A DNA stretch of 64,000 nt from Mucilaginibacter gossypii (GTDB lineage: Bacteria; Bacteroidota; Bacteroidia; Sphingobacteriales; Sphingobacteriaceae): positions 353,940 to 417,939 of the forward strand of contig NZ_FNCG01000002.1 of NCBI RefSeq assembly GCF_900100945.1. Direction: 5' to 3'. Under the pieces are notes generated by a model. That model did no database searches, had not been told where the DNA came from, and worked only from the letters and a program-made list of their open reading frames with translations. Below, one piece after another: positions 1 to 8,321 of this stretch; positions within the stretch are counted from its first letter, which is position 1, and each line of letters starts with the position of its first letter. The position numbers and the translations under genes were made by a program.

Positions 1-1242
1 ACTCCTGAATTTTTGAAGGAGCGCAAATTTTTAGTCATTATGCCCCTGCTTATCATCCCGTTTTTAACGATGGCATTTTGGGCGTTAGGCGGCGGTAAGC
101 AATCCGCATCTGCCTTTGAAAACTCTAATGCGCAGGGATTAAACGCTACGCTACCACAAGCGCAATTTAAAGATCAAAAAGCCCAGGACAAAATGGGCGT
201 TTACCAAACCGTTAAAACGGATTCCGCGAGTTCAGCCAGTAGCGGGGTTAGTGAAAGCTTCGTAAAATCAATGGGACTGGATGCCGCTAAAGCGGGACAC
301 ACCGATTCAGTTACCCAGCGTTCAACCGCTAATCTTACAGGTGGCCCGACAATAGCAGATGTGAACGAAGCAAAAATTCAGGCCAAGCTTGCCGCTATTA
401 ATCAGCAGATTAACCAGCCGGAAACACCGAATTACGGCAGTGGTGGTACTTCCTCGCCGCAATCTGCCGCCGACGTAAAAAGGTTGGAATTAATGATGAA
501 AGCCATGAATGGTAGCGGTAGTAGTAGCGACCCTGAAATGAAGCAGCTAACTCAAATGCTTCAGCAAATAAACGATATACAAAATCCCGGCAACGCCAAT
601 AGCAGGTTGCGTAACCAATCACTCAAAAACCACGGGCGCGTTTATGCGGTGATGGCAGCGAATGATGATGACGATTATCATTCCGCATCCAATAAAATGC
701 AAGTAAGCTACGCATCCTATGATGGTGGTGGTCAATCAAAGAAACGCCGCTCTGCTAATACTGCCGAAACAGCAGGTAATACCATACAGGCAGTAGTGCA
801 TGAAGATCAAACGTTAGTAACCGGCGCGGTTATCAAATTAAGATTGCTGGATGGTATCTATGTAAACGGCAAAATGATACCTAAAGGCAGTTTTGTTTAC
901 GGCACTTGCTCGTTGAACAATGAGCGTTTAGAAGTCAAAATTACCAGTATTCGTTACCTCAATAACATTTTGCCGGTAGCGCTCGCTGTTTACGACCTTG
1001 ACGGTATGGAAGGCTTATATGTTCCAGGTTCCATCGGAAGGGATGCCGCAAAAAATGGTGTTGGGGATGCCGTGCAGTCTATGCAACTCCTGTCAATGGA
1101 TCAGTCTGTAGGTACACAGGCCGCAAGCGCGGGCGTTGAAGCCGCCAAAGGTTTATTCAACCACAAGGTAAAACAGATCAAAGTTAAAGTAAAGGCCGGT
1201 TACGAAGTCCTTTTAAAGGATAGTAACGACCGTGACAATTAA
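1..1242 (+). CDS. traM: Conjugative transposon protein TraM (5'-truncated by window edge)
   Basis: This is a TraM-type protein of the Bacteroidota conjugative transfer apparatus, thought to be an envelope-spanning (VirB10-like) part of the mating channel. The reading frame is open to base 1, and the first usable start (TTG at 13) falls inside the usual N-terminal basic stretch, so the true start is probably left of the window. One membrane segment (about residues 8-27 from the TTG) is followed by a long Ser/Gln/Asn-rich linker. A conserved C-terminal beta domain (about 255-400) contains LVTGAVIKLRLL and IPKGSFVYG. traN follows 12 bp downstream, the order usual in these elements. Family assignment is by pattern recognition and is strong. 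Confidence 0.88.
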   Translation, partial: TPEFLKERKFLVIMPLLIIPFLTMAFWALGGGKQSASAFENSNAQGLNATLPQAQFKDQKAQDKMGVYQTVKTDSASSASSGVSESFVKSMGLDAAKAGHTDSVTQRSTANLTGGPTIADVNEAKIQAKLAAINQQINQPETPNYGSGGTSSPQSAADVKRLELMMKAMNGSGSSSDPEMKQLTQMLQQINDIQNPGNANSRLRNQSLKNHGRVYAVMAANDDDDYHSASNKMQVSYASYDGGGQSKKRRSANTAETAGNTIQAVVHEDQTLVTGAVIKLRLLDGIYVNGKMIPKGSFVYGTCSLNNERLEVKITSIRYLNNILPVALAVYDLDGMEGLYVPGSIGRDAAKNGVGDAVQSMQLLSMDQSVGTQAASAGVEAAKGLFNHKVKQIKVKVKAGYEVLLKDSNDRDN

Positions 1243-1254
1243 ACCAAATAAGCC

Positions 1255-2079
1255 ATGAAAAAATCATTCATTATTTTCATTCTTGGTGCCTGGGGGACAG
1301 TTTCCTACGCGCAAGATACCGCCTATGTTAGCCGTGATAAAACCACCGCTTTATTTTTTAAATCCGCTGTTAAAATTATCAGCAAACCAACATCAGATTT
1401 TGATGTAAGCCAAAAAGAAGATGCGCTGATTACTATTAAAGCGCTGGATGCGGATTTTAAGCCCACACGCATAAATGTGCAGGAAATTAGCACTGCCAAA
1501 ATCTATCACATTCCTGTTGAATATTCTTACGGGCGTGCCGGTAGGCGTATTGAAGTTGACGGAGCAGCACCAATGACGGTAAGGGTTATTAAAACCGCTG
1601 ATTATAATTACAGCGCAGTAGTTACCCAATTAGCCGAGGGTAAACGCAAAGATGTAGTAGACCGCGAAAAAACAGGAGGTGTAAAAGCCTGGGTTGATAA
1701 ACTTTCACTTGCTGGTAACCGGATTTTCTTTAGGCTGGATATTCGTAATAAATCCAATCTGCCTTATGAAATTGATTTTGTCCGTTTTTATATCAGGGAT
1801 TTAAAAACGGTTGCGCGGATGGCTACTCATGAGCAGGAGATAGTGCCATTAATTACCACACTTCATAAAAAAACTTCAATTGCACATAAACAGGAGATTG
1901 CAAAGGTATTTGGCTTTCACCGCTTTTCGCTTTCTGAAGACCAGGCACTGAATGTTGAATTATACGAGCGCAACGGGAACCGCCATTTATACCTGCAAAT
2001 CAAACAAAAGGATCTGGACAAATCAAACCCGATTGAAGTGCCCAGGCTTGCTTTGGAAACAGTCGCTTTCAATCATTAA
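1255..2079 (+). CDS. traN: Conjugative transposon protein TraN
   Basis: This is a TraN-family (DUF4138) protein of Bacteroidota conjugative elements, a secreted component resembling VirB9 that works with TraM in the transfer channel. It has a clear signal peptide (about residues 1-19, ending SYAQ). The 274-residue length and the final beta-rich domain (about 160-265, with RLDIRNKSNLPYEIDFVRFY) fit the family. It starts 12 bp after traM stops, so the two are an operon. The traO/traP/traQ genes that often follow are not present here; a DUF3945-like gene comes next instead. Confidence 0.88.
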   Translation: MKKSFIIFILGAWGTVSYAQDTAYVSRDKTTALFFKSAVKIISKPTSDFDVSQKEDALITIKALDADFKPTRINVQEISTAKIYHIPVEYSYGRAGRRIEVDGAAPMTVRVIKTADYNYSAVVTQLAEGKRKDVVDREKTGGVKAWVDKLSLAGNRIFFRLDIRNKSNLPYEIDFVRFYIRDLKTVARMATHEQEIVPLITTLHKKTSIAHKQEIAKVFGFHRFSLSEDQALNVELYERNGNRHLYLQIKQKDLDKSNPIEVPRLALETVAFNH

Positions 2080-2117
2080 ATATAAATGCCAAACTGGTTG
2101 CATATAAAAACTAAGGT

Positions 2118-3278
2118 ATGGAAGACGAGCAAAATTTTGACGAATTGATAGGCGAATTGGATTCGTTGGGTATCAATACAAGGGATATAAGCGGCACGAT
2201 CTGGCAAGCAATACAACAGGAAGTCAGCCTGAAGGCTATATCTTATCATGATGAGCAGGCAAGGATTGTTTTAGACATTGGATTAGACGATTCATATAGA
2301 ACGAGCCTGTTTGATTATGCGGTTTATTATCCAATAACACCTGAAAGATCTCATGTACAGGCATTTGATACTGATGTACCTCTTTCCGATGCAAAGAAGC
2401 TACTTCAGTTGCGGATAAAAAAAAACATAGACGAGCCAATAGGTGCTTATGAACCGATGTCACAAAGAGAAGTAATACAAGAATTAAACACTTTAAATCA
2501 AAATGTTATGAACACACAAAATGCAGAATTTTTAAAAAAGAGCCTTTTAAACTTAGGGTTTGGAGAAAAATTAAACACTGAACTTGATAAAGAAATGGCC
2601 GCTAAAACACCGGAGTTTAAGTTAGGACTGCAACACGAGTTTAACCAAAAGACGGTTGACTACACTTTGCACTTTAAAGCCGGTGATAATCAGGATATGT
2701 ATTTCTTCAACAAGTATGATGCAACCATCAACCACAAGGACGACTCTGCAAAGAACATCGATCAAACTTTTTTTATAAATAAGGGCAGCGGCATTACTGC
2801 TAAGGAAGCCTTTAACCTGATGGAAGGCCGCGCCGTTCACAAACAGCTTTACAACTTAGAGGGGCAAAAATACCAGGCTTGGTTAACGCTGGATGATAAA
2901 AATTTGACCGAGAACGGCAACAAAAAGATCAAGCATTACCATGAAAATTATGGCTACGATCTTGAAAAAGTTATTGCCGGAAAAGGTATTAGGGAACTGG
3001 AAGACCCGAAAACAAAGGAAGAACTTTTATACTCCCTTAAAAAAGGTAATGCACAACAAATAACCATTGGAGGAGACGATGGCGATAAAAAGTATTTTAT
3101 CGCGGCTAACCCACAATACAAAACCGTTGACCTTTTCGACCATCAGATGAAAAAAATAAAACGGGAAGAATTGCTGCAGACCGACCAAAAGCCTGTTAGA
3201 AATTTAAAACAACGTGAGCAGCAAAAGGAGGATGCTCCTGCAAAAAAGCAGTCGCGTAAAGCCAAAGTTCACGTTTAG
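2118..3278 (+). CDS. DUF3945-like mobile-element protein
   Basis: This 386-residue soluble protein is of a type found in Bacteroidota conjugative elements. The central part (about 240-330) matches what I recall of DUF3945: a GRAVHKQLYNLEGQKYQAWLTLD-like stretch, then HYHENYGYDLEK and a segment ending in FIAANPQYKTVDL. The family has no firmly known role; related domains occur beside topoisomerases and relaxase modules. The C-terminal tail (360-386) is strongly basic (KKQSRKAK), which suggests contact with nucleic acid. It lies 38 bp after traN and is followed by a strong terminator, so it closes the transfer operon. The N-terminal 125 residues I do not recognise. Confidence 0.6.
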   Translation: MEDEQNFDELIGELDSLGINTRDISGTIWQAIQQEVSLKAISYHDEQARIVLDIGLDDSYRTSLFDYAVYYPITPERSHVQAFDTDVPLSDAKKLLQLRIKKNIDEPIGAYEPMSQREVIQELNTLNQNVMNTQNAEFLKKSLLNLGFGEKLNTELDKEMAAKTPEFKLGLQHEFNQKTVDYTLHFKAGDNQDMYFFNKYDATINHKDDSAKNIDQTFFINKGSGITAKEAFNLMEGRAVHKQLYNLEGQKYQAWLTLDDKNLTENGNKKIKHYHENYGYDLEKVIAGKGIRELEDPKTKEELLYSLKKGNAQQITIGGDDGDKKYFIAANPQYKTVDLFDHQMKKIKREELLQTDQKPVRNLKQREQQKEDAPAKKQSRKAKVHV

Positions 3279-3286
3279 GCAAATTA

Positions 3287-3315
3287 AAAAGGGAAGTAAA
3301 GGCTTCCCTTTTTTT
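3287..3315 (+). terminator. Intrinsic terminator closing the tra operon
   Basis: A perfect 10-bp stem (3287-3296 with 3303-3312) has a six-base loop and runs into a T tract (to 3315). It sits 8 bp after the DUF3945-like gene. Confidence 0.85.
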
Positions 3316-3454
3316 GTATTGTGATTTTTTTAAATCCAGTTTTTTATTGTTATATAAATACGAATGGCTTACTTTAATTTGGTGATACTTGACAAGTTCG
3401 TCCCATCATTCTCTAAATACTACGTAAATTGCGGATCATAATTTATTCTAAACC

Positions 3455-4618
3455 ATGTACATATTCAACCGCGACACCATAAAACCTTTCGACATTCTTC
3501 TATTCAGATTCCCAGGAAACAGAATGTCTGATGCAATCCGACGGATATGCAGATCAGAGTATAGTCACGCGGTCGTTTATATTGGCGACGATTCTTTTAT
3601 AGAAGGTGTAGAACCAGTTGTTACGCTATTTTCGACTTACAGGTATTTTTTTAACGAATTGGACAACCTTAAAGTGCTGCGTTTGAAACCGGAATTTATC
3701 GCAGGATTTGATTCAACAAAAGCAGAACACGCAATCAGGCGGTTAGCCTATTGTAATTACTCTAATTCACTACTTTCTTCCATGAGAAAGCAGGATTTGA
3801 ACTATGAACATATCAGCCGTTTTAAGGATGATGGGCAATGGACAGGCGGCGTAGTATGCTCTACAATGGTTTCGCTGCCGTACTATGCTGGCGGAATAGA
3901 TATTTCAAATAACGAAGAACCATACTATGTTGACTTTGGTAAAATAGAAAGTTCTGAATATTTTGAGGATGTTACTGCCGATGTTTTTGTTCAGGTCGAA
4001 AAAGAGCCAGGCGAAAATATGTTTGATTATTTCAGTATGCTGCCTACGAATACCATTTTGGAAAAACAGGCAGAAATTGTTGGTCGGCTAAACAATTTTG
4101 TTGAACAGCTTTTTAAGGAGGTTAAGGCTGAAAAAGATTTATTTCCTGAATTGAAAATTACTGATAAAGATTTTGTTTTTAGTAATTGGGAGGATATTTA
4201 CCCATACATAAATCAATGGTTTGAAACTGAAAAAGGCCAGGAAATAGATAACCGAATTTATCAGGAGGTTTATTCATCAGGCTACACCAACTTATGGTTT
4301 GACGAGGTACATTCAAAAAGATCGCTGTATTTCCCTTTTTATTTTATTTTACCTCGTGAAGATGGACCAAAACGAAAAATCGAATCAAAAAAACATTATG
4401 AACTTTCATGTGAAAGCTTTGAACATGCACTGGAGCGAATGAGCGAAGCCGAAGATGCTTTATTTAACAATTTTACAATTTGCCCTTCAAAAACTTTACA
4501 TCTGTTATTAGATATGTACAGATCGTGGACAGATTTGCTTCGATCAACTATACGAGAATATCAGAGTATAATCAAAGAATATGATCAGCTTAAAGCAGCA
4601 CTTGTTCAATTCGGGTAG
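3455..4618 (+). CDS. Permuted papain-like (YiiX/NlpC-P60 type) protein with helical C-terminal domain
   Basis: The first 150 residues fit the circularly permuted papain-like fold of YiiX-type enzymes: PFDILLFR at the N terminus, SHAVVYIGDDSFIEG with His38 and Glu50, then GGVVCSTMVSLPYYAG with Cys135. Known members are amidases, esterases or peptidases. The substrate here cannot be told. Residues 160-387 form a long, mostly helical extension rich in charged residues, without a family I recognise. There is no signal peptide, so it should be cytoplasmic. It has its own promoter region after the tra terminator and converges with a small gene 13 bp away. The gene looks like accessory cargo rather than a transfer gene; a toxin or defence role is only a guess. 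Confidence 0.6.
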   Translation: MYIFNRDTIKPFDILLFRFPGNRMSDAIRRICRSEYSHAVVYIGDDSFIEGVEPVVTLFSTYRYFFNELDNLKVLRLKPEFIAGFDSTKAEHAIRRLAYCNYSNSLLSSMRKQDLNYEHISRFKDDGQWTGGVVCSTMVSLPYYAGGIDISNNEEPYYVDFGKIESSEYFEDVTADVFVQVEKEPGENMFDYFSMLPTNTILEKQAEIVGRLNNFVEQLFKEVKAEKDLFPELKITDKDFVFSNWEDIYPYINQWFETEKGQEIDNRIYQEVYSSGYTNLWFDEVHSKRSLYFPFYFILPREDGPKRKIESKKHYELSCESFEHALERMSEAEDALFNNFTICPSKTLHLLLDMYRSWTDLLRSTIREYQSIIKEYDQLKAALVQFG

Positions 4619-4631
4619 CCATCAAATAAAT

Positions 4632-4877
4632 TTAAATACTATTTATCGCTGCTTTTAATTCCTTGGCTCCAATCGTGAAATTGGTGATAATGTTTGCTTT
4701 TTGCGTTGGGTCAGATGTTACTTCTCTTGTACTTTTTTCAAACAGAGCAACTTCAAGCTGCCTGTTTTGTAAAGCAGATACGGCATAGCTTGATACATTT
4801 GGATTAGAAGTTATTTCTTCTTCCTTTTCAGCGAGACAATGTTTTAGATCGTTTACTATTTCTTCTAATTCTTTCAT
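4632..4877 (-). CDS. Small hypothetical helical protein
   Basis: An 81-residue acidic protein predicted to be all alpha-helix, starting MKELEEIVNDLK with heptad-like leucine spacing. I recognise no family. It lies tail to tail with the papain-like gene (13 bp between stops). The gene is short but has a plausible ATG start and typical composition for the region. Confidence 0.45.
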   Translation of the reverse strand: MKELEEIVNDLKHCLAEKEEEITSNPNVSSYAVSALQNRQLEVALFEKSTREVTSDPTQKANIITNFTIGAKELKAAINSI

Positions 4878-5482
4878 GGTCTAAGTCTTTATCCAAAATT
4901 AATAATTATTATAAGCAATGCGCTTTTAAACTTATAATTATTGTATGCTGTCCCTCCGGCCAGGCTTTCCGCTATATCTTTTCCCTGAAAAGGATGCCGT
5001 TTCAATCCTTGACAGGTGACCACTCCAATATCCGACGATCAAAGATAGCTGCTGCATTTTTGCTGCGCTGCAAAAAGCATTCGCTAATCCGCAAACTTCC
5101 CCCAGCTCCGATTAAGAGCATCGTTCAGGACTTCACTCGTTTACCCGCTTCATTTTATTACGCCGGGAAAAGCTTCGCTTGCCTTCATTCTGCACTTAAT
5201 AGACTGCTGAAATATCAGATGCTTTCAAGATGCTATTTTCCAAAGAAAACGGACAAAAGAGGCGTCAAGATCGGTCAGCCCGGTCGTACGCACGCATAAT
5301 GTCCTCCGCTTTGCTGCGGCCACCCTTCGGGACTTATAGTTCTCCCGCCCAGGCTTTACGACCGCCTTTTTGACTTTCTTTTTTACCGTTTTTTCTTTTG
5401 AAAAATAGCTTTTCAGGGAAAGTCTTCGGGAAAAGAGGGAAACAAAAAAACAAATTTTTAACCCTTTTAAATCATTTAAAAA
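4878..5482. other. 605-bp intergenic region of the conjugative element
   Basis: No convincing gene is seen; the open frames here have composition unlike coding DNA. It holds an inverted repeat at 5057-5076 (TTTTTGC/GCAAAAA around TGCGCT) and a CACCCTTCGGGACTTAT word at 5321-5337 that recurs inverted at 11071-11087. It also contains an AAGCTTCGCTTGC word similar to one near 11166. It ends in an A/T-rich leader for the next gene. This could be a transfer-origin or recombination region, but no nick-site consensus is recognisable. Confidence 0.4.
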
Positions 5483-6145
5483 ATGAAAACAGCAGAAAAA
5501 AATGCAAACGGTGTACAAGGTGCAGCAGCAAAAAACAACCAAACAGTTAACCGCAGTGAAAACCGCCCAAGCCTTACAGGAAAGGAAGCTAAACAAGATG
5601 AAACCGCTAAAGATCAAACACCTGCCCAAATTCCGCAAGTTGAGAAAACCAACCCTGCCGAGGCTAAGACCAGTAGCCCCGCTACAATGGATAACCAACC
5701 CGCTAACGTTGCGCCCTTTACCACAGGACAAGGCATAGACGAGCCTAAAGCAGAACCCGCCAAAAGCGAAGAAGTGAAAGCGGAAGCCGTGCAAGCAGCA
5801 CCCGTTAAAACCGAAGAAGTAAAAGCCGAACCTAAAAAATTTGCTTTGAACTTAGAGCAAACTTTAAAATCGGTGGAGGGCTTGCACCGCCTAAGCATTC
5901 AGCGCATTACCCTGTTATCCCGTATCAAATTACTGGAAGATTTTGAGGTGAAACTGATTGAGGAAAACGACGAACTGGAAAATAACCCTTATCAGGGTTG
6001 CAAGCTGATTATCAAAGATGATAAAGGACGGGAGTTTGTCACCAATACGCCGAACCTAATCCGCATGGTTTCACAATTTATATTCGATGCCTGCCACGAA
6101 AAACTGGCCGAAATTGAAGCAAACATCATTTTCCCCAATGCTTAA
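5483..6145 (+). CDS. Hypothetical mobile-element protein with repetitive acidic N-terminus
   Basis: A 220-residue protein. Residues 1-115 are low complexity, rich in Lys, Glu, Ala, Pro and Thr, with repeated EEVKAE units (about 92-115). Residues 118-220 form a compact domain (LNLEQTLKSVEGLHRLSIQR through FDACHEKLAEIE) that looks helical with a short beta section (CKLIIKDDKGREFVTNTP). I do not recognise the family. It heads a short accessory block with two tiny genes and a DUF932 gene, and is followed by a strong terminator hairpin. Confidence 0.65.
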   Translation: MKTAEKNANGVQGAAAKNNQTVNRSENRPSLTGKEAKQDETAKDQTPAQIPQVEKTNPAEAKTSSPATMDNQPANVAPFTTGQGIDEPKAEPAKSEEVKAEAVQAAPVKTEEVKAEPKKFALNLEQTLKSVEGLHRLSIQRITLLSRIKLLEDFEVKLIEENDELENNPYQGCKLIIKDDKGREFVTNTPNLIRMVSQFIFDACHEKLAEIEANIIFPNA

Positions 6146-6151
6146 ACAAAT

Positions 6152-6193
6152 TATGCTCCCATCCCGAAGCTATCGGGATGGTGAGCATTTTTT
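6152..6193 (+). terminator. Intrinsic terminator after the 220-residue gene
   Basis: A 15-bp stem with one bulged base (6152-6166 with 6173-6188) is followed directly by a T tract (6188-6193). Confidence 0.8.
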
Positions 6194-6220
6194 ATGGTTT
6201 CACAAAAAACAGCAATTCCT

Positions 6221-6349
6221 ATGTACGAACAATTTGTAGAACTGACCAACCAAATATTTTGGGAGGGTTACGCTGAAACATTAGCAAAAGAAAACCCTAC
6301 ACGGTTTCAGTTAGAACTAAATGATTTTATAAACACCTACCAATTTTAA
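6221..6349 (+). CDS. Very small hypothetical protein (42 aa)
   Basis: An open frame of 42 codons begins MYEQFVELTNQIFWEGYAE and ends FINTYQF. An in-frame ATG at 6194 would add nine residues, but it lies inside the terminator T tract. The composition is protein-like (aromatic and acidic, amphipathic helix) and the stop is 4 bp before the next small gene. No family is known to me. It probably belongs to the same accessory block as the DUF932 gene. Confidence 0.4.
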   Translation: MYEQFVELTNQIFWEGYAETLAKENPTRFQLELNDFINTYQF

Positions 6350-6353
6350 AGCA

Positions 6354-6521
6354 ATGGAAGACACGATTTTTTTATTGGTGAAAGTGAAAATTAAAACCAG
6401 TTACCAAAGCATACACGATGCTATAGCCGAACTGCAAACCGAAACGGTTTACACCATCGGCAGCACAGAAAATGTACAGGTTATTGAAACGGAAATAATA
6501 GACTTAAAAACTAAAAAATAA
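6354..6521 (+). CDS. Very small hypothetical protein (55 aa)
   Basis: 55 codons beginning MEDTIFLLVKVKIKTSYQS and ending EIIDLKTKK. The predicted beta-alpha-beta pattern (FLLVKVKIKT, a helix SIHDAIAELQ, then VQVIETEIID) resembles a small ferredoxin-like fold. It is closely spaced between the 42-residue gene and the DUF932 gene (5 bp to the next ATG), so co-transcription is likely. Confidence 0.45.
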   Translation: MEDTIFLLVKVKIKTSYQSIHDAIAELQTETVYTIGSTENVQVIETEIIDLKTKK

Positions 6522-6526
6522 AGATC

Positions 6527-7594
6527 ATGGCACATCAAATAAATTTCAATCAGAAAACGGGCAAAAACAGCTTTATGAGTGTAAAGGAAAAAGCCTGGCA
6601 CGGATTAGGGCAAATTATAGACCGTTACCCAACAAGCAGCGAAGCTATACAGCACGCAGGTTTAGATTATATTGTGGAAAAACGCCCTTTATTTACTTAT
6701 GATACCGCCAACCATTTAGGCGAGGGTAGCGATGATATAATGATACCGGAAATTGAAGTGCCTAATTTTTTTGCAACAGTTCGGGCAGATACTGAACAGG
6801 TTTTGGGTGTAGTGGGCAACGATTACGAAGTAGTGCAAAACCGTGATGCTTTTTCGTTCTTTGATGAGATCGTAGGCGGTGGCGATGGCATTTTATACGA
6901 AACGGCAGGGGCTTTAGGTAATGGTGAGCGGGTATTTATCACCGCTAAGTTGCCCGATTATATTAGGGTTGGTGTAAAGGACTGGATAGAGCAGTATTTA
7001 TTTTTGACTACTACGCATAATGGTTTAGGGAGCATTACCGCAGCTTTTACGCCAATCAGGATAGTTTGCAATAATACGCTTAACGCTGCCATGAATAACC
7101 ATTCAGGGGCTATTAAAATACGCCATACCGCATCGGCTACCGAACGCCTGAAACAAGCCCACACGCTTATGGGTATCAGCAAATCGTTAGGCGGTGAAAT
7201 GGAGGGCTTATTTAACCAATGGGCTAAAGTGCGTATCACGGATGCCGAAGTTAAAAAACTGATACAAATTGCAATGGCACCTAATAAGGAAGTTTTAGAA
7301 AATTTAGCCGAAGGCAAATTAGATTTGCTTTCAACCCATTATACCAATATCGTAGATAACGTGTATGAGTACGCATTAGGTAGCCAGACCCAGCAGATGG
7401 AAACCACCGCCGGAACGGTGTTTGGTGCTTATAACAGTGTTACGGGGTATTTTCAGAATGTGCGCAGTTTCAAAAGTGACGAGGCGAAGTTTAAATCTAT
7501 CATGGATGGTACAGCCAAACAACGGGCGCAAACCGCCTTTAATCTTTGCCGTGATTTTGCGGTGCAGGGTAGCGAAGCATTGATTTTTAATTGA
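6527..7594 (+). CDS. DUF932 domain-containing phage/plasmid-like protein
   Basis: A 355-residue protein of the DUF932 / phage-plasmid-like family (TIGR03299 type), widespread on plasmids and integrative elements. Typical features are the opening MAHQINFNQKTG..SFMSVKEKAWHGLG, the VVGNDYEVVQNRDAFSFFDEIVG segment (about 98-120), and FTPIRIVCNNTL (about 175-190). The biochemical role is not established; an anti-restriction or replication-associated function has been proposed for relatives. The 5-bp spacing from the preceding gene suggests an operon, and a GC hairpin follows the stop. Confidence 0.88.
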   Translation: MAHQINFNQKTGKNSFMSVKEKAWHGLGQIIDRYPTSSEAIQHAGLDYIVEKRPLFTYDTANHLGEGSDDIMIPEIEVPNFFATVRADTEQVLGVVGNDYEVVQNRDAFSFFDEIVGGGDGILYETAGALGNGERVFITAKLPDYIRVGVKDWIEQYLFLTTTHNGLGSITAAFTPIRIVCNNTLNAAMNNHSGAIKIRHTASATERLKQAHTLMGISKSLGGEMEGLFNQWAKVRITDAEVKKLIQIAMAPNKEVLENLAEGKLDLLSTHYTNIVDNVYEYALGSQTQQMETTAGTVFGAYNSVTGYFQNVRSFKSDEAKFKSIMDGTAKQRAQTAFNLCRDFAVQGSEALIFN

Positions 7595-7602
7595 TAACTA
7601 AC

Positions 7603-7630
7603 AGGGGGAGCAATCCCCCTTTAACTTTTT
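7603..7630 (+). terminator. Terminator-like hairpin after the DUF932 gene
   Basis: Stem AGGGGG (7603-7608) with CCCCCT (7615-7620), loop AGCAAT, followed by TTAACTTTTTT. The next small gene starts at 7635, so read-through is likely. Confidence 0.5.
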
Positions 7631-7634
7631 TCAG

Positions 7635-7832
7635 ATGAGTATTTTAGCGGATAAAACGGATTACAGGGTTTTGAGAATCATAACCAAATCGCTTAAACAG
7701 TTGGAGGAAATAAACGACCTGAATTTGAAGGTGACCAAAGTAGATGATTTTGAAATCAGCCTGGCAACAAATATGCTAAAGAGCGTACTTGACAACAATG
7801 CGCAGGTGATTAATATAACCTCAACTGGATAG
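7635..7832 (+). CDS. Small hypothetical protein (65 aa)
   Basis: 65 residues beginning MSILADKTDYRVLRIITKSLKQ. They form two predicted amphipathic helices and a short beta end (AQVINITSTG). There is no recognised family. It lies 40 bp after the DUF932 gene behind a weak hairpin and is followed by a similar AGGGG/CCCCT hairpin (7853-7872). It is plausibly the last gene of the accessory block. Confidence 0.5.
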   Translation: MSILADKTDYRVLRIITKSLKQLEEINDLNLKVTKVDDFEISLATNMLKSVLDNNAQVINITSTG

Positions 7833-7890
7833 ACTACTTTTTTTTAATATTAAAGGGGGAGTAATTCCCCTTATTTTGAAAAGTCCCGGC

Positions 7891-7908
7891 GGCGGGCTAT
7901 CGCCCGCC
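7891..7908. repeat. GC-rich hairpin
   Basis: A perfect 7-bp stem GGCGGGC / GCCCGCC with loop TATC. It sits in the 450-bp gene-free gap between the conjugative-element genes and the mercury module. Confidence 0.6.
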
Positions 7909-7916
7909 CGGAAGAA

Positions 7917-7966
7917 CGCCCCCTGTTTTCTTATGGTTTGATGATCTTTGGTGAAAACAGGGGGCG
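7917..7966. repeat. Perfect 14-bp inverted repeat, 22-bp loop
   Basis: CGCCCCCTGTTTTC (7917-7930) faces its exact reverse complement at 7953-7966. The stem is far more GC-rich than its surroundings and there is no T tract, so it is not a simple terminator. A further perfect 9-bp hairpin (ATGCTTACC) follows at 8027-8052. Confidence 0.7.
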
Positions 7967-8125
7967 GTTTGAAATTGCCTCAAAATCAATATAAAGAACG
8001 ATAACAATAATTATAAATTTCTGTAGATGCTTACCTATTTACTGGTAAGCATTTCTGTTTACCTTGTGATAAGGTTTCCTCTAAAAAACAAAAGTTGACG
8101 AGGAAAGCGTGCGGAGGAAATAATA

Positions 8126-8219
8126 TATATTTGCGATCAACAAAGCTGCATTCGCGGCTTATTGTGATAAGGTTTAGGTAAAGGTCTTCAGCAGCGAGTG
8201 CATGGAGACCTTTTTTTTT
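8126..8219 (+). ncRNA. Candidate small RNA with conserved-loop terminator hairpin
   Basis: A TATATTTG box (8126-8133) matches the Bacteroidota TAnnTTTG element. About 50 bp on comes a perfect 8-bp stem (8180-8187 with 8206-8213) and a T tract to 8219, which would give a transcript of about 80 nt. The loop carries GCAGCGAGTG (8191-8200), identical to the loop of a hairpin at 10945-10977 whose stem sequence is quite different. No protein-coding frame fits. The RNA would end about 100 bp before the ArsR-type gene. Whether it is an independent RNA or an attenuated leader cannot be told. Confidence 0.45.
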
Positions 8220-8321
8220 AAAGGCTCCCACACTTCCTGAAATGCAATCCGTATGCAATAAAAAAAATTCTTATTTAAATAATTGCTTAAATACTTATAT
8301 TTGTTTTCTAATTTTCAAATT

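Noticed and set aside
4994..5299. Open frame of 101 codons in the 5-kb spacer
   Set aside because: Composition and codon use do not look coding, it overlaps a region rich in inverted repeats, and no domain or plausible neighbours support it.
5502..5898. Overlapping frames on both strands inside the 220-residue gene
   Set aside because: They are shadows created by the repetitive Lys/Glu/Ala-coding sequence, with no independent support.
8283..8321. Upstream start for the ArsR-type regulator
   Set aside because: The added codons overlap the probable TATATTTG promoter box and give an atypical hydrophobic leader.
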